Part shown: positions 25,076 to 33,632 of the stretch, one piece after another
Position numbering within the stretch: position 1 is the first letter of the stretch
Layout: each line of letters opens with the position of its first letter
Assembly: GCF_900289145.1 (NCBI RefSeq)
Contig: NZ_OKQO01000003.1
Span: 1 to 64,000, forward strand
From: Neobittarella massiliensis (ex Bilen et al. 2018)
Lineage (GTDB): Bacteria > Bacillota > Clostridia > Oscillospirales > Ruminococcaceae
Reading direction: 5' to 3'
DNA length: 64,000 nucleotides
Notes under the pieces: model-generated
The model's input: only the letters and a program-made list of their open reading frames with translations
Databases searched by the model: none
Told to the model about the DNA's origin: nothing
Made by a program: the position numbers and the translations under genes

Positions 25076-25352
25076 ATAAAATGGGAGAGGAGCGGGCCCG
25101 CTAGCGGTATTTTTATCAGAGCTTTTATCGTATATGGCGCCGTCTTAGCCTCCCCGCAGACAAAAAAGGCGCTCGGGGCCACGAGACCTACAAAGCGCCG
25201 ACGATCTTTCGCGGTCAAACACCGCTTTTATAGAAAATATTTGTGCGATACTTTACGATAGTTAGTTATCAGATCTCGATAAATTATCTGTAACAAAAAA
25301 CAGAGAGCCTCTCATTTCAGAAAAATTTCTCTGTCACCCAGACAAACGTCCA
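25076..25352. other. AT-richer intergenic stretch, nothing recognised
   Basis: No credible coding frame or RNA. It may include the promoter and lost N-terminus of the pseudogene. Base composition is more AT-rich than the flanking genes from about 25230 on. Confidence 0.4.
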
Positions 25353-25354
25353 AA

Positions 25355-25386
25355 CAAAAAAGAGCCGCCTGCTGGCAGCTCTTTTT
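25355..25386 (-). terminator. Terminator of the flotillin gene
   Basis: AGAGCCGCC and GGCAGCTCT arms with one mismatch, flanked by an A run and a T run, 16 bases past the stop at 25402. Confidence 0.75.
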
Positions 25387-25401
25387 GCCTATGTACCCGC
25401 G

Positions 25402-26892
25402 TTATCTCTCTTTTTCGCTCTCGTCCTCGTCCTTTTCTTCCACTGCCGTCTCTTCTTCTTTTTCTGCAGTCTGGGTATTTAGGGTAATGCTCTCAGGTAT
25501 ACCGCTCACCGCCACATTGCGGTTCACTTTGGCGTCATAGCTGCCGGCGCGCACGATCTCGTTCAGGTCGATGCCCACCGTCTCGCGCATGGTCTCAAAC
25601 AATTTGGCCATCACCGCCGGCACCCCGTCCGCCACACTGCTCACGCCTTCACTGCCAGAGCCGATAATGGTCACCTTATCGATGGCCGCCATGGGCTCGG
25701 CGATCTTCTGAGCAATATCGGGCAGCACCCTGATGAGCATCTCGCCCATAGCGGCGCTGTTGTACTTCTGGTAGGCCTCGGCTTTTTTCTCCATGGCCTC
25801 GGCCTCGGCCAGTCCTTTCTGGCGGATGGCCTCGGCTTCAGCCTCGCCCACCCTGCGAATACCGGTGGCCTCCTGCTCCTTGGCAAACAGGGCGGCCTCG
25901 GCGGCGCGCTGCATCTCAAACTTCTGGGCCTCGGCCTCTTTCTGGCGGCGGTACAGCTCGGCGTCGGCCTGCTTTTTCACGCTGGCGTTCAGCGCCTCTT
26001 CCTGCACCTCGGCCTCGCGCTTTTTGATGACGATCTCTTTTTCCTGCTTGGCGATGTCGGCGTCCGAAGTGGCGATCTCGATGGTGCGGCGCTGTTCCTG
26101 CTCCTGGATCCGGTAGGCGGCGTCCGCCTCCGCCTTCTTGGCGTCCGATATGCGTTTGAGCTCAGCCTGCTTTACCGCCAGATCGTTTTGCTTGATGGCG
26201 ATCTCCTGCTGGGCGGCTACCTGGGCGTCGTTGGCCTCTTTTTGGGCCATCGCTTTGGCCTTGGCGATCTCTTTTTCACTCTCGGCACGGGCGATGGCCG
26301 CCGTTTTCTGGATCTTGACGATGTTGTCTACACCCAGGTTCTCGATGACCCCCGAGTCGTCGATAAAGTTCTGCACGTTGAAGCTCACGATGTCCAGCCC
26401 CATCGAGGCCAGGTCCGGCTCGGCGTTCTGCTTTACCAGCTCGGCAAACTTCTGTCGGTCCGATACCATCTCCTGCAGGTCCATCTTGCCCACGATCTCA
26501 CGCATGTTGCCCTCCAGCACCTCGCGGGCCACGGCGCAGATGTAGGCGGTGGGCTGGTTCAAAAAGTTCTGGGCGGCCACCCGCAGCAGTTCGGGCTGGT
26601 CGCTGATCTTTACGTTGACTGCCGCATCCACGTTGATATTGATGTAGTCGGCGGTGGGCACTGCGTTGGAGGTCTTTACATCGATGGGGATGAGCTGCAG
26701 GTTGAGGATATCTTTTTTCTCTAAAAACGGGATCTTTACGCCCGCCTTGCCAATAAGCACCTTGGGCTGCCGCCGCAGGCCAGAGATGATGTACGCCGTG
26801 TCGGGCGACGCTTTCACATAACCGGTGAAAAACAGTGCCAAGATCAAAATTACCGCAATACCAATGGGGATGAGTAGACTGAGGGGAGGCAT
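25402..26892 (-). CDS. Flotillin-like SPFH-domain membrane protein
   Basis: A 496-residue flotillin that would organise membrane microdomains. Its order is one N-terminal membrane helix (PIGIAVILILALFFTGYV), the SPFH domain (residues ~30-190, including AYIISGLRRQPKVLIGKAG and LGLDIVSFNVQNF-like segment), then a long Ala/Glu/Lys-rich coiled coil (190-400) and a short tail. Three ATGs are in frame; 26892 is preferred because AAAGG lies nine bases ahead, while 26901 abuts that site. The tail ends in an acidic EEKDEDESEKE. It stands alone with its own terminator. Confidence 0.9.
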   Translation of the reverse strand: MPPLSLLIPIGIAVILILALFFTGYVKASPDTAYIISGLRRQPKVLIGKAGVKIPFLEKKDILNLQLIPIDVKTSNAVPTADYININVDAAVNVKISDQPELLRVAAQNFLNQPTAYICAVAREVLEGNMREIVGKMDLQEMVSDRQKFAELVKQNAEPDLASMGLDIVSFNVQNFIDDSGVIENLGVDNIVKIQKTAAIARAESEKEIAKAKAMAQKEANDAQVAAQQEIAIKQNDLAVKQAELKRISDAKKAEADAAYRIQEQEQRRTIEIATSDADIAKQEKEIVIKKREAEVQEEALNASVKKQADAELYRRQKEAEAQKFEMQRAAEAALFAKEQEATGIRRVGEAEAEAIRQKGLAEAEAMEKKAEAYQKYNSAAMGEMLIRVLPDIAQKIAEPMAAIDKVTIIGSGSEGVSSVADGVPAVMAKLFETMRETVGIDLNEIVRAGSYDAKVNRNVAVSGIPESITLNTQTAEKEEETAVEEKDEDESEKER

Positions 26893-27052
26893 AAAGACCA
26901 TCCTTTCCATAATAGGGCCGGCGGGCAGATAGCCCGGTCCGCCGGCAATTTTGCACATATCCAAGTTCACTATACCACACCGCCGGCGCCGGAACAACTG
27001 AGCCCATCTCCCAAAACAGCGGCCGGGCACCTCCCGGGCGCCGGCGCACTGT

Positions 27053-27577
27053 CTAGCGTGGCAGGTACCGCTGCATCTCGCGCAGCATGACCGGTATATC
27101 CAGCGGTTTGGCAATGTGGCAGTTCATGCCCGCCGCCTTGGCCGCCTCGATGTCCTCGGCAAAAGCGTCGGCCGTCATGGCAAAAATGGGGATGGTGGCC
27201 GCGTCCGCCCGCCGCATGCGCCGTATCTGGCGGGCGGCCTCATGGCCATCCATCACCGGCATGTGTATGTCCATCAGGATCAGGTCAAAATAACCCGCCG
27301 GCATCTGCGCAAAGCGCTCCACGCAGGCCCGCCCGTCGTCTACCGTCTCGACCTGGGCCCCCACCTCCTGCAGGATCTCCCGGGCGATCTCCTGGTTAAA
27401 GGCATTGTCCTCGGCCAACAGGATGCGCCGGCCGCTCAGGTCGGCTGTGTCGCCGCCGACCGGGGCGCTGGGCTCCTGCCGCAGCACATACTGCCGCAGG
27501 CAGTGGTACAGCGTCGACCTGAAGATCGGCTTTTGGATAAAGCCGTTGGCGCCTGCCGCCACTGCCTCGGCCTCGAT
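27053..27577 (-). pseudogene. C-terminal part of the hybrid kinase, cut off by an in-frame TAG
   Basis: About 174 codons in the same frame as the kinase upstream. They complete the first receiver domain (AEAVAAGANGFIQKPIF, the conserved Lys-Pro) and add a second full receiver with phosphoacceptor Asp in FDLILMDIHMPVMDG and the IAKPLD motif. A restart at GTG 27562 is conceivable but lacks a clear ribosome site and would start mid-domain. Read-through of the TAG would restore an 840-residue hybrid kinase. Confidence 0.75.
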
Positions 27578-29575
27578 CTACGCCCAGTCGTAGGCCGAGA
27601 AAATGACCACCGGCACCTCGGCCGGTATGCGCTCCCGTATCCCGCGCACGGCCTCGATCCCACTCAGGCCGGCCATCTTCCAGTCCAAAATGATCAGGTC
27701 GTAGTCCGCTTTTCGGCCGTGGGCCGCTACCGCCATCTCCACGGCGGCCTGTCCGCTGTCGGCGATATCGGCCGCCGCCCCCAGCTCCCGCAAAAAGGCG
27801 GCTGCCGACTGGCGGGTGGCTGCGTCATCGTCGGCCAGCAGCACGCGCATGGGCGGCAGCGGGTCCTCGGCCGGCAGCTGGCGGCCGGGCAGGCGCATAT
27901 CCAGCTCCACGGTAAAGGTGCTCCCCCGGTCCGGCTGGCTCTGCACGGTGATCTCGCCGCCCATCAGGTCCACGATCATCTTGGTAATGGCCATTCCCAG
28001 CCCGCTGCCCTCGATCTTGTCTACACGGCTGTCCTGCTCGCGGCTAAAGGTGTCAAACAAATGCTCGCGAAAATCGGCCTTCATGCCGATACCGGTGTCG
28101 GCCACACGAAATACCAGACGGGCACAGCCCTCTTTGACCGCGGGCTGCTCAGCCACCTCTACGGTGATAGCGCCCCCCGCAGGGGTAAACTTAACCGCAT
28201 TCGAGAGCAGATTGATGAGCACCTGGTTGAGCCGCAGCGCGTCAAAACACAGCGTCTCGTGCTGCACCTGCAGCAGCCGCACCTCAAACTGCTGCTTCTT
28301 TTCCGTCACCATAGGCTGTACCATCTTCACGATGCCGGTCAAAAGCTCCTCCAGCGAGGTGTCGGTCTCGCTGAGCACCATCTTTCCGCTCTCGATGCGC
28401 GACATGTCCAAAATGTCGTTGATCAGCCCCACCAGCATCCGCCCCGACAGATCGATGTTCTTTAAATATTGCCGCACCTTGTCCGGCTGGTCGGCCTGGT
28501 CGGCGGCCAGCTTGGTCATGCCGATGATGGCGTTCATCGGCGTGCGGATATCGTGCGACATGTTCGAGAGGAAGCGGCTCTTGGCCACGCTGGCGCTCTC
28601 GGCGGCCCGGCGCGCCTCCTCTTTGGCCGCCACGATCCGTCTGGTAGAGTAGCGGTAGAACAAAAAGAACGCCGTCAGCACCAGCACGCCTGCCGCCACC
28701 AACAGCAGCAGTATCTGCGACTGCTCAATGATCTCGCCGGCCTGCTCCATGATCACCTGGTTGGGCACGATCGAGATCACGTCCCAGCCCGGCACGCTCT
28801 CCAGCGGCACGTAACAAAATACGTATTCCTGCTCCTGATACTGAAAGCGCGCCACCCCTTTTTTGCCGTTGCCCAGCGCCGCGCGAAAGGTCTCCACTGC
28901 GCCCGACTCGTTGCCCTGCAGGTCGACGATGTCAAACAGGTTTTGAAAGGTGCGGTTGCTGTTTTTGTGCAGGGAGCGGATGAGGATATCCCCCTCGCGG
29001 TCCACCACGTAAGAAAACCCCGTGTCGTCGTAAAACGAGAGCGAGAATCGCTGCGCCACCTCCGCCAGCGGACGAGTTTTCTGCACCAGTCCCACGGTGC
29101 CGTCGGCAAACGTAAAGCGCTCGTAGTTGCCCAGGGTCCACACCCCGGTATAGCCGTCTAAAAAGGGGCGGCGCACCCCACTTTCCGCCAGTGCCAAAAA
29201 GGTGTCCAGCTGCTCCTGGCTCAAAACATATCCCGCCTGCTGCCGGTCGGTATACACGGTACCGGTATCCAGTACCACACAGATATAGCTGGTGCCGCTC
29301 TCACTAAAAAGGCGCACCTTTTTTAGCAGCGTGGCCCCGTCGGCGGGGTCCTCGCCGCTCAGGTCGGCTGCCAGCAGGTGCAGCGTCTCGGCGTCTTTTT
29401 CCATATAGGTGTCCAGTGCGTGCCGCCCCTGGGCGGTCACCTCCAAAATATCGGTCACCGCCTTGATCCACAGCGCCTCCTGCACATGGGCGATATAGTA
29501 GATACCGCCGCCCAAAAGTCCCGCCAGTGCCAGCAGCACCAGCGCAACGATAGCCCACTTGTGCCTTCTCTTCAC
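27578..29575 (-). CDS. Hybrid sensor histidine kinase truncated by an in-frame stop
   Basis: A 665-residue kinase: N-terminal membrane helix, extracytoplasmic sensor domain (about 35-285), second helix near 290, HisKA with His341 in SHDIRTPMNAIIGM, HATPase with NLLSNAVKF, DTGIGM and GSGLGMAI, then a receiver domain with Asp630 in LIILDWKM. Translation stops at TAG 27578-27580 right after FSAYDWA; homologs usually continue (D/E)IE, and here the next codons read IEAEAVAAG in frame. A single GAG-to-TAG change is therefore likely. GTG 29575 overlaps the upstream solute-binding gene stop (GTGA) and has a GGAGG site. Kinase activity could persist, but phosphorelay through the receivers should fail. 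Confidence 0.85.
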   Translation of the reverse strand: MKRRHKWAIVALVLLALAGLLGGGIYYIAHVQEALWIKAVTDILEVTAQGRHALDTYMEKDAETLHLLAADLSGEDPADGATLLKKVRLFSESGTSYICVVLDTGTVYTDRQQAGYVLSQEQLDTFLALAESGVRRPFLDGYTGVWTLGNYERFTFADGTVGLVQKTRPLAEVAQRFSLSFYDDTGFSYVVDREGDILIRSLHKNSNRTFQNLFDIVDLQGNESGAVETFRAALGNGKKGVARFQYQEQEYVFCYVPLESVPGWDVISIVPNQVIMEQAGEIIEQSQILLLLVAAGVLVLTAFFLFYRYSTRRIVAAKEEARRAAESASVAKSRFLSNMSHDIRTPMNAIIGMTKLAADQADQPDKVRQYLKNIDLSGRMLVGLINDILDMSRIESGKMVLSETDTSLEELLTGIVKMVQPMVTEKKQQFEVRLLQVQHETLCFDALRLNQVLINLLSNAVKFTPAGGAITVEVAEQPAVKEGCARLVFRVADTGIGMKADFREHLFDTFSREQDSRVDKIEGSGLGMAITKMIVDLMGGEITVQSQPDRGSTFTVELDMRLPGRQLPAEDPLPPMRVLLADDDAATRQSAAAFLRELGAAADIADSGQAAVEMAVAAHGRKADYDLIILDWKMAGLSGIEAVRGIRERIPAEVPVVIFSAYDWA

Positions 29576-30876
29576 GGTGTACCTACCTCCGTCTGCTGTG
29601 CGCGCCACTGGTTGATCAGCAGCTGCATGCGCGCTGTGGCCTGCTCGGCGCTGTCCCCCTGCAGCATCCCCACCGTGCACTGCCGCGCGAGGTCCCAAAT
29701 GGGCAGCTGCAGGTTGTCGTCGGCGCCAATGACGCTGCGCCCGTTGGTGAGGTAGGGGCTGATAGACTGTATCGCCTGGTCTTCAGAAAGGCGGTTGTCT
29801 TTGAGTGGGCTAAACGAGCACTGGCTGTCCACAAATTCCCACATCACATCTTTTTGGGTCAAATACTCCACAAACTCCTTGGCCTTCTCTACATGGGGGC
29901 TGTCGGCGTTCACGCTCACGCGGGTGTCGATGTTGATGACCAGCACGCTGCCGTCGTCTAAGATCGGATAGGGCCGCACCTCAAAAGAAAAATCCGGCTC
30001 CAGCTCCCGCAGGCGGGGCACCGCCCAGACGCCAGTCAGCATAAAGGGCCGTTCGCCGGCGGCAAACAGCGCCAGATCGTCTTTGGTCTTGGCGGTGTTC
30101 AGCGCCTCGTCGGCGTCTATCCAACCCCGGCGCAGCATCTTTTCCACCAGTGAAAAGCCGGGGGCCAACACCTGGGTCAGGTCGTCCTGGCCGCTGCTCA
30201 AACGGGCGATCCGGGCGGCGGGGTCCGCGCTCTGGTATACCGGCAGCAATCCCTTGGCCAGCACTACCGTCTTTAGCGATATATCGTTGTTGGCCACGAT
30301 GGGGATGATCTTCTGCGACACAAAGTAGTCGCACACCGCCTCCAGCTCAGCCAGGTTCTCGGGTATCTTTTGCCCGTGCTTTTTAAGCAGTGTGGTGTTG
30401 CAGTACAGGCCAAAAGCCGAGATAGAGGTGGGCAGGTAGTCGATGGTCCCGTCGGCGGCCATCTGGCTGCGAGCCAGATCGCTAAAGTTTTCCAGCGTCG
30501 ACAGGTCCGACAGATCGGCCAGCTGTCCCTGCCCCGACAGCTTTAACACCCGCTCGTGGTCCACCATAAAAATGTCGTCGCCGTTGCCGGTGGACAGCCG
30601 CTTTTCCAGCACGCTAAAGTAATCCGGGCTCTTGATGCCGTCATAGGCAATGTTCACCCCGGGGTAGTCGTCCATGTAGCCGTGCAGCGCGTCCTCAATG
30701 GCCATCACGTTCAGCGCCTCGTATTTGTAGCCAAAAAAGGTCAGGTCGGTCTGGTGCTGTACCGCTCCAGTGTCGGCCTCAAAAACAATGTTCTTGCTCT
30801 CATTACACCCGCTTAAAACACCCAGCAGCAGTGCCGGCAACAGCAGCAGTGCCCAAACCCGTCGCCCCATCCTCAT
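29572..30876 (-). CDS. Extracellular solute-binding lipoprotein (ABC family 1 type)
   Basis: A 434-residue lipoprotein with signal MRMGRRVWALLLLPALLLGV and lipobox LSGC. The body is a periplasmic-binding-protein fold like sugar-binding MsmE/MalE types: DYPGVNIAYDGIKSPDYF, DDIFMVDHERVLKL, ISAFGLYCNTTLLKKHG and GVWAVPRLRELEPDF. ATG 30876 follows a G-rich GGGGGTGGGGGCG. There are no ABC permeases; it overlaps the hybrid kinase by four bases instead. It most likely acts as a ligand-binding partner for the kinase's sensor, as in other Clostridial binding-protein/kinase pairs. Confidence 0.85.
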   Translation of the reverse strand: MRMGRRVWALLLLPALLLGVLSGCNESKNIVFEADTGAVQHQTDLTFFGYKYEALNVMAIEDALHGYMDDYPGVNIAYDGIKSPDYFSVLEKRLSTGNGDDIFMVDHERVLKLSGQGQLADLSDLSTLENFSDLARSQMAADGTIDYLPTSISAFGLYCNTTLLKKHGQKIPENLAELEAVCDYFVSQKIIPIVANNDISLKTVVLAKGLLPVYQSADPAARIARLSSGQDDLTQVLAPGFSLVEKMLRRGWIDADEALNTAKTKDDLALFAAGERPFMLTGVWAVPRLRELEPDFSFEVRPYPILDDGSVLVINIDTRVSVNADSPHVEKAKEFVEYLTQKDVMWEFVDSQCSFSPLKDNRLSEDQAIQSISPYLTNGRSVIGADDNLQLPIWDLARQCTVGMLQGDSAEQATARMQLLINQWRAQQTEVGTP

Positions 30877-30959
30877 AAAAACGCCCCCACCCCCGCACAG
30901 ATCGCTATAACAGGACCTGTTTTCACCATTTTGTACAGTATACTCTATATCGGTCAAAA

Positions 30960-31236
30960 GAAAAAGGTTTCCCTTTAACAAACTGTGAAAAGTGTGACGG
31001 TATCTGCGATCAGTTTACCGGCACTTTGTGCCCCTCTTCTGTCCCCCCAAAAACAGCCGGGCAAAAAACTGCCTGCCAACTGTCCGCCGCTGCTAAAAGC
31101 TCGCCGGCGCCCCAAAATAAAAGATCGGTTGGATCGGTGTGTGCACCGGCGCTGTAAAGCGGCAAAAGGCGATAGCCGGTAAACACGCCTCCAGCAGCGG
31201 CAAATACCTAAAGTGGCGCCCAATACTGCCCAAAAT
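30960..31236. other. Intergenic stretch upstream of the solute-binding gene
   Basis: No convincing gene. A minus-strand frame of 82 codons (30975-31223) is Arg/Ser/Cys-rich and lacks family features. A weak promoter for the solute-binding gene, TTGACC followed by TACAAA, can be placed at about 30925-30955 on the minus strand. Confidence 0.4.
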
Positions 31237-31263
31237 GCCCGAATTTACAATTTCGTAACATTT
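31237..31263. repeat. Second copy of a 27-bp intergenic motif (first copy at 2134-2160)
   Basis: The bases from GCCCGAATTTACAA to CGTAACATTT match the sufC leader copy at 26 of 27 positions. It includes the palindromic CGAATTT..TTTCG core, imperfect here by one base. It lies between the YedK terminator and the solute-binding operon. Confidence 0.7.
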
Positions 31264-31276
31264 GTGATGTCGGCAT

Positions 31277-31318
31277 AAAAAGGGCGGACCGCTGCCAAAG
31301 CAGCGGTCCGCCCTTTTT
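31277..31318 (-). terminator. Terminator of the YedK-family gene
   Basis: A perfect stem of GGGCGGACCGCTGC and its complement with a CAAA loop and flanking A5/T5 runs, so it is bidirectional. It lies 24 bases past the stop at 31343. Confidence 0.9.
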
Positions 31319-31342
31319 AAAACACAAGCTGAGCTGGAGAGA

Positions 31343-31921
31343 TCACACCGCCTGCCGCGCCAGCTCAGGGGCGCATTGCAGCAGCTTTGCGGCCTGCTCG
31401 ACCGGTGCGCTGCACCAGCTCTCCAGCTGATCTGGCGGCAGGATCACCGGCATGCGGTGGTGGATATCCCGCATCCAGCTGTTGGCGGCGCGGGTGAGAA
31501 TAACGTACCGCGGCTGCCCGTCAAACACGTTATAGAGCCCCGCCATATAGAGTGCGCTGTCGCCGGGGCGGGTGAACAGGTACTTCTGGTGGGCTCTGTC
31601 CTGCGACCACTCGTAAAAGCCGGTACTGGGCACCACGCAGCGGCGAAACAGCAAGCTGTTGCGAAACATGGGCTTGTCCTGCGCGGTCTCGCTGCGGGCG
31701 TTGATGATCACGCCCGCCGAGCCGCCAAATTTGGGAAAGCCCCAGCCAAAAACATCCGCCTGAATGTGTGCTCCCTGCCGCAGGAGCACCGGCGCCGCAT
31801 TGGTGGGGAAGATCTCACCGGTCTTTACCTCTCTTTCGGGGTGGCGCCTGCTCACCTCCTGAATAATGCGCATGATCTCGCGGCTGTCGGTATCGGTAAA
31901 CAGCGTGTATCGGCCGCACAT
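31343..31921 (-). CDS. SOS response-associated peptidase, YedK/HMCES family
   Basis: A 192-residue SRAP protein that forms a DNA-protein crosslink with abasic sites in single-stranded DNA through its N-terminal Cys2 (MCGRYTL). Other family marks are the Asn in VIINARSET near residue 73, the Glu in VPSTGFYEW near 103, and the active-site His in IHHRMPVIL near 155. It sits divergent from a DinB-type polymerase, with a LexA-like box in the shared region, which fits joint DNA-damage control. The start has a GGAGGA site. It is slightly shorter than the usual ~220 residues. Confidence 0.93.
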   Translation of the reverse strand: MCGRYTLFTDTDSREIMRIIQEVSRRHPEREVKTGEIFPTNAAPVLLRQGAHIQADVFGWGFPKFGGSAGVIINARSETAQDKPMFRNSLLFRRCVVPSTGFYEWSQDRAHQKYLFTRPGDSALYMAGLYNVFDGQPRYVILTRAANSWMRDIHHRMPVILPPDQLESWCSAPVEQAAKLLQCAPELARQAV

Positions 31922-31949
31922 AACGTCGTCCTCCTTTGCTTTTTTATAG

Positions 31950-31966
31950 AACTGGTACAGTCAGTT
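31950..31966. promoter_or_regulatory. Inverted repeat upstream of the YedK gene
   Basis: AACTG and CAGTT arms separated by seven bases, next to a TATAAA box on the minus strand. It could be an operator; it does not match the Gram-positive LexA consensus. Confidence 0.25.
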
Positions 31967-32080
31967 TGCCCCGCCCACGGCCGGTCTATCAAACCGGTCC
32001 TAGACTGTCGCACACAGCAGCTGGTGGTATTTCCCTGTAGATATCGGCGGGGGAGAGGTATACAATAAAAACACAGAAAA

Positions 32081-32094
32081 AGAACAAACGTTTA
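32081..32094. promoter_or_regulatory. LexA/DinR-like SOS box ahead of the DinB polymerase gene
   Basis: AGAACAAACGTTTA fits the Gram-positive consensus CGAAC-RNRY-GTTYG except at the two outermost bases. It lies just downstream of a TACAAT -10 (32061-32066) and about 30 bases before the polymerase start, so bound LexA would block transcription. Confidence 0.6.
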
Positions 32095-32124
32095 TTTTTG
32101 GCACTGTATACGCCGGTAATGACT

Positions 32125-33369
32125 ATGGAAAGGACCATCTTACACGCCGATCTCAATAACTTTTACGCCTCGGTAGAGTGCGTATATCGCCCCCAGCTGC
32201 GGGGCAAGCCGGTGGCGGTGGCCGGCGACGCCCAGCTGCGGCACGGCATCGTGTTGGCCAAGTCCTACGAGGCCCGCGCCTGTGATGTGCAGACTGGTGA
32301 CCCACTGTGGCTGGCCCGGCAAAAATGCCCCGAGATCGTGTTCGTACCGCCCGATTATGGCCGCTATCTGCACTATTCACAGCTGGTGCGGCAGATCTAT
32401 TTAGATTATACCGATCTCGTCGAGCCCTACGGCCTGGACGAGTGCTGGCTGGATGTGACCGGCAGCGCCCGCCTGTTTGGCCGCGGCAGCCAGATCGCCG
32501 CCCAGCTGCGCCGGCGGGTAAAAAAAGAGCTTGGCGTCACCATATCGGTAGGGGTATCTTTTAATCGGGTATTTGCCAAACTGGGCAGCGATTTAAAAAA
32601 GCCCGACGCCACCACTGTGCTGCCGCCCAACTGCTGGCAGGAGCGGGTATGGCCTCTGCCCGTGCAGGACCTGATCTACGTGGGCCACGCCACCGAAAGC
32701 AAGCTGGCGCGTATGGGCATACACACCATCGGTCAGCTGGCCGCCCAACCGCCGGCACTGGTGCAGCAAAAGCTGGGCAAGGTGGGCGTTCTTTTATGGG
32801 GCTGGGCCAACGGGTGCGACCGCTCACAGGTGCAGCCGTCCCACATCTCGCTGCCGGTCAAGAGTATCGGCAACAGCACCACCGCCCCGCGCGATCTGGT
32901 CACCGACCGCGACGCCCGCATCACACTGTATGCACTGTGCGACAGCGTAGCTGCCCGTCTGCGGGCGCAGCACCTCACCGCCCGCACCGTGCAGCTCACC
33001 ATTCGCGACTGCGACCTGTGGAGCTATCAGCGCCAGATGACGCTAAAAGAGCCTTGTCAGGATTCGCAGACGCTGTTCGATGCCGCGCACCGGCTATTTT
33101 GCCGCCACCGGCTGCCGGGCCGTCCGGCGCGGGGACTGGGGGTAAAGGCCTGCAATCTGGCCCTGCAAACGCCGCCACAGCTGTCGCTTTACGGCGAGAT
33201 CCAGCGCGCCCAGCGCCAGACCGATCTGGAGTGCGCGCTGGATGGGATCCGCGCCAAGTACGGAAATTTCGCTGTGCGCCGGGGCATCATGCTCACCGAT
33301 CCGGCTCTGGCGGCAGTAGATCCGCAGCGAGACCACATCATCTATCCGGTGGGCTTTTTAGGAGGTTGA
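32125..33369 (+). CDS. dinB: Y-family DNA polymerase (DinB/Pol IV type)
   Basis: A 414-residue translesion polymerase. Catalytic metal residues are in ILHADLNNFYASVE at the N-terminus and the Asp-Glu of GLDECWLDVTG near residue 105. The steric-gate and fingers region is HGIVLAKSYEARA, and the YxxG-like helix-hairpin-helix is MGIHTIGQLA. The little-finger domain starts near 235 (SIGNSTTAPRDLV). It has no beta-clamp peptide obvious at the C-terminus. ATG 32125 fits the family start (MERTILHADLNNF); ATG 32119 is also possible, and neither has a strong ribosome site. Regulation by the SOS box upstream is predicted. Confidence 0.9.
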   Translation: MERTILHADLNNFYASVECVYRPQLRGKPVAVAGDAQLRHGIVLAKSYEARACDVQTGDPLWLARQKCPEIVFVPPDYGRYLHYSQLVRQIYLDYTDLVEPYGLDECWLDVTGSARLFGRGSQIAAQLRRRVKKELGVTISVGVSFNRVFAKLGSDLKKPDATTVLPPNCWQERVWPLPVQDLIYVGHATESKLARMGIHTIGQLAAQPPALVQQKLGKVGVLLWGWANGCDRSQVQPSHISLPVKSIGNSTTAPRDLVTDRDARITLYALCDSVAARLRAQHLTARTVQLTIRDCDLWSYQRQMTLKEPCQDSQTLFDAAHRLFCRHRLPGRPARGLGVKACNLALQTPPQLSLYGEIQRAQRQTDLECALDGIRAKYGNFAVRRGIMLTDPALAAVDPQRDHIIYPVGFLGG

Positions 33370-33374
33370 GAGCT

Positions 33375-33614
33375 GTGCGCAAAGTAGTCGTGCCGGTGGT
33401 GGTACACATCGATGAAAAGGGGCGCATCACCCCGCTGTCGCTGGAGTGGGAAGACGGCACCGTGTACCAGATAGACCGCATTTTGCAGGTAGAGCGCGCC
33501 GTGGCCCAGCAGGTAGGGGGCGCCGGCATACGCTATACGGTACGGGTACTGGGCCGAGAGCGGTATTTATACCACGACGATCTGGAGGGCAACTGGTTCG
33601 TCGAGGGCCGGTAG
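33375..33614 (+). CDS. Small conserved-type protein co-transcribed with DinB
   Basis: A 79-residue protein starting at GTG 33375, nine bases after GGAGG and six bases beyond the polymerase stop. The sequence (KVVVPVVVHIDEKGRITPLS, then DGTVYQIDRILQVE and YTVRVLGRERYLYHDD) is a compact beta-rich fold. It recalls DUF6504-like proteins found fused to or beside Y-family polymerases, but I am not certain of the match. It probably assists or modulates the polymerase. The start and reading frame are well supported by spacing and codon use. Confidence 0.7.
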   Translation: MRKVVVPVVVHIDEKGRITPLSLEWEDGTVYQIDRILQVERAVAQQVGGAGIRYTVRVLGRERYLYHDDLEGNWFVEGR

Positions 33615-33632
33615 TGCCCCTGCCAGTACCGA

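Noticed and set aside
27578-27580. Recoding of TAG as a sense codon in this organism
   Set aside because: TAG ends other genes in the window, and no suppressor tRNA is visible; a nonsense mutation is simpler.
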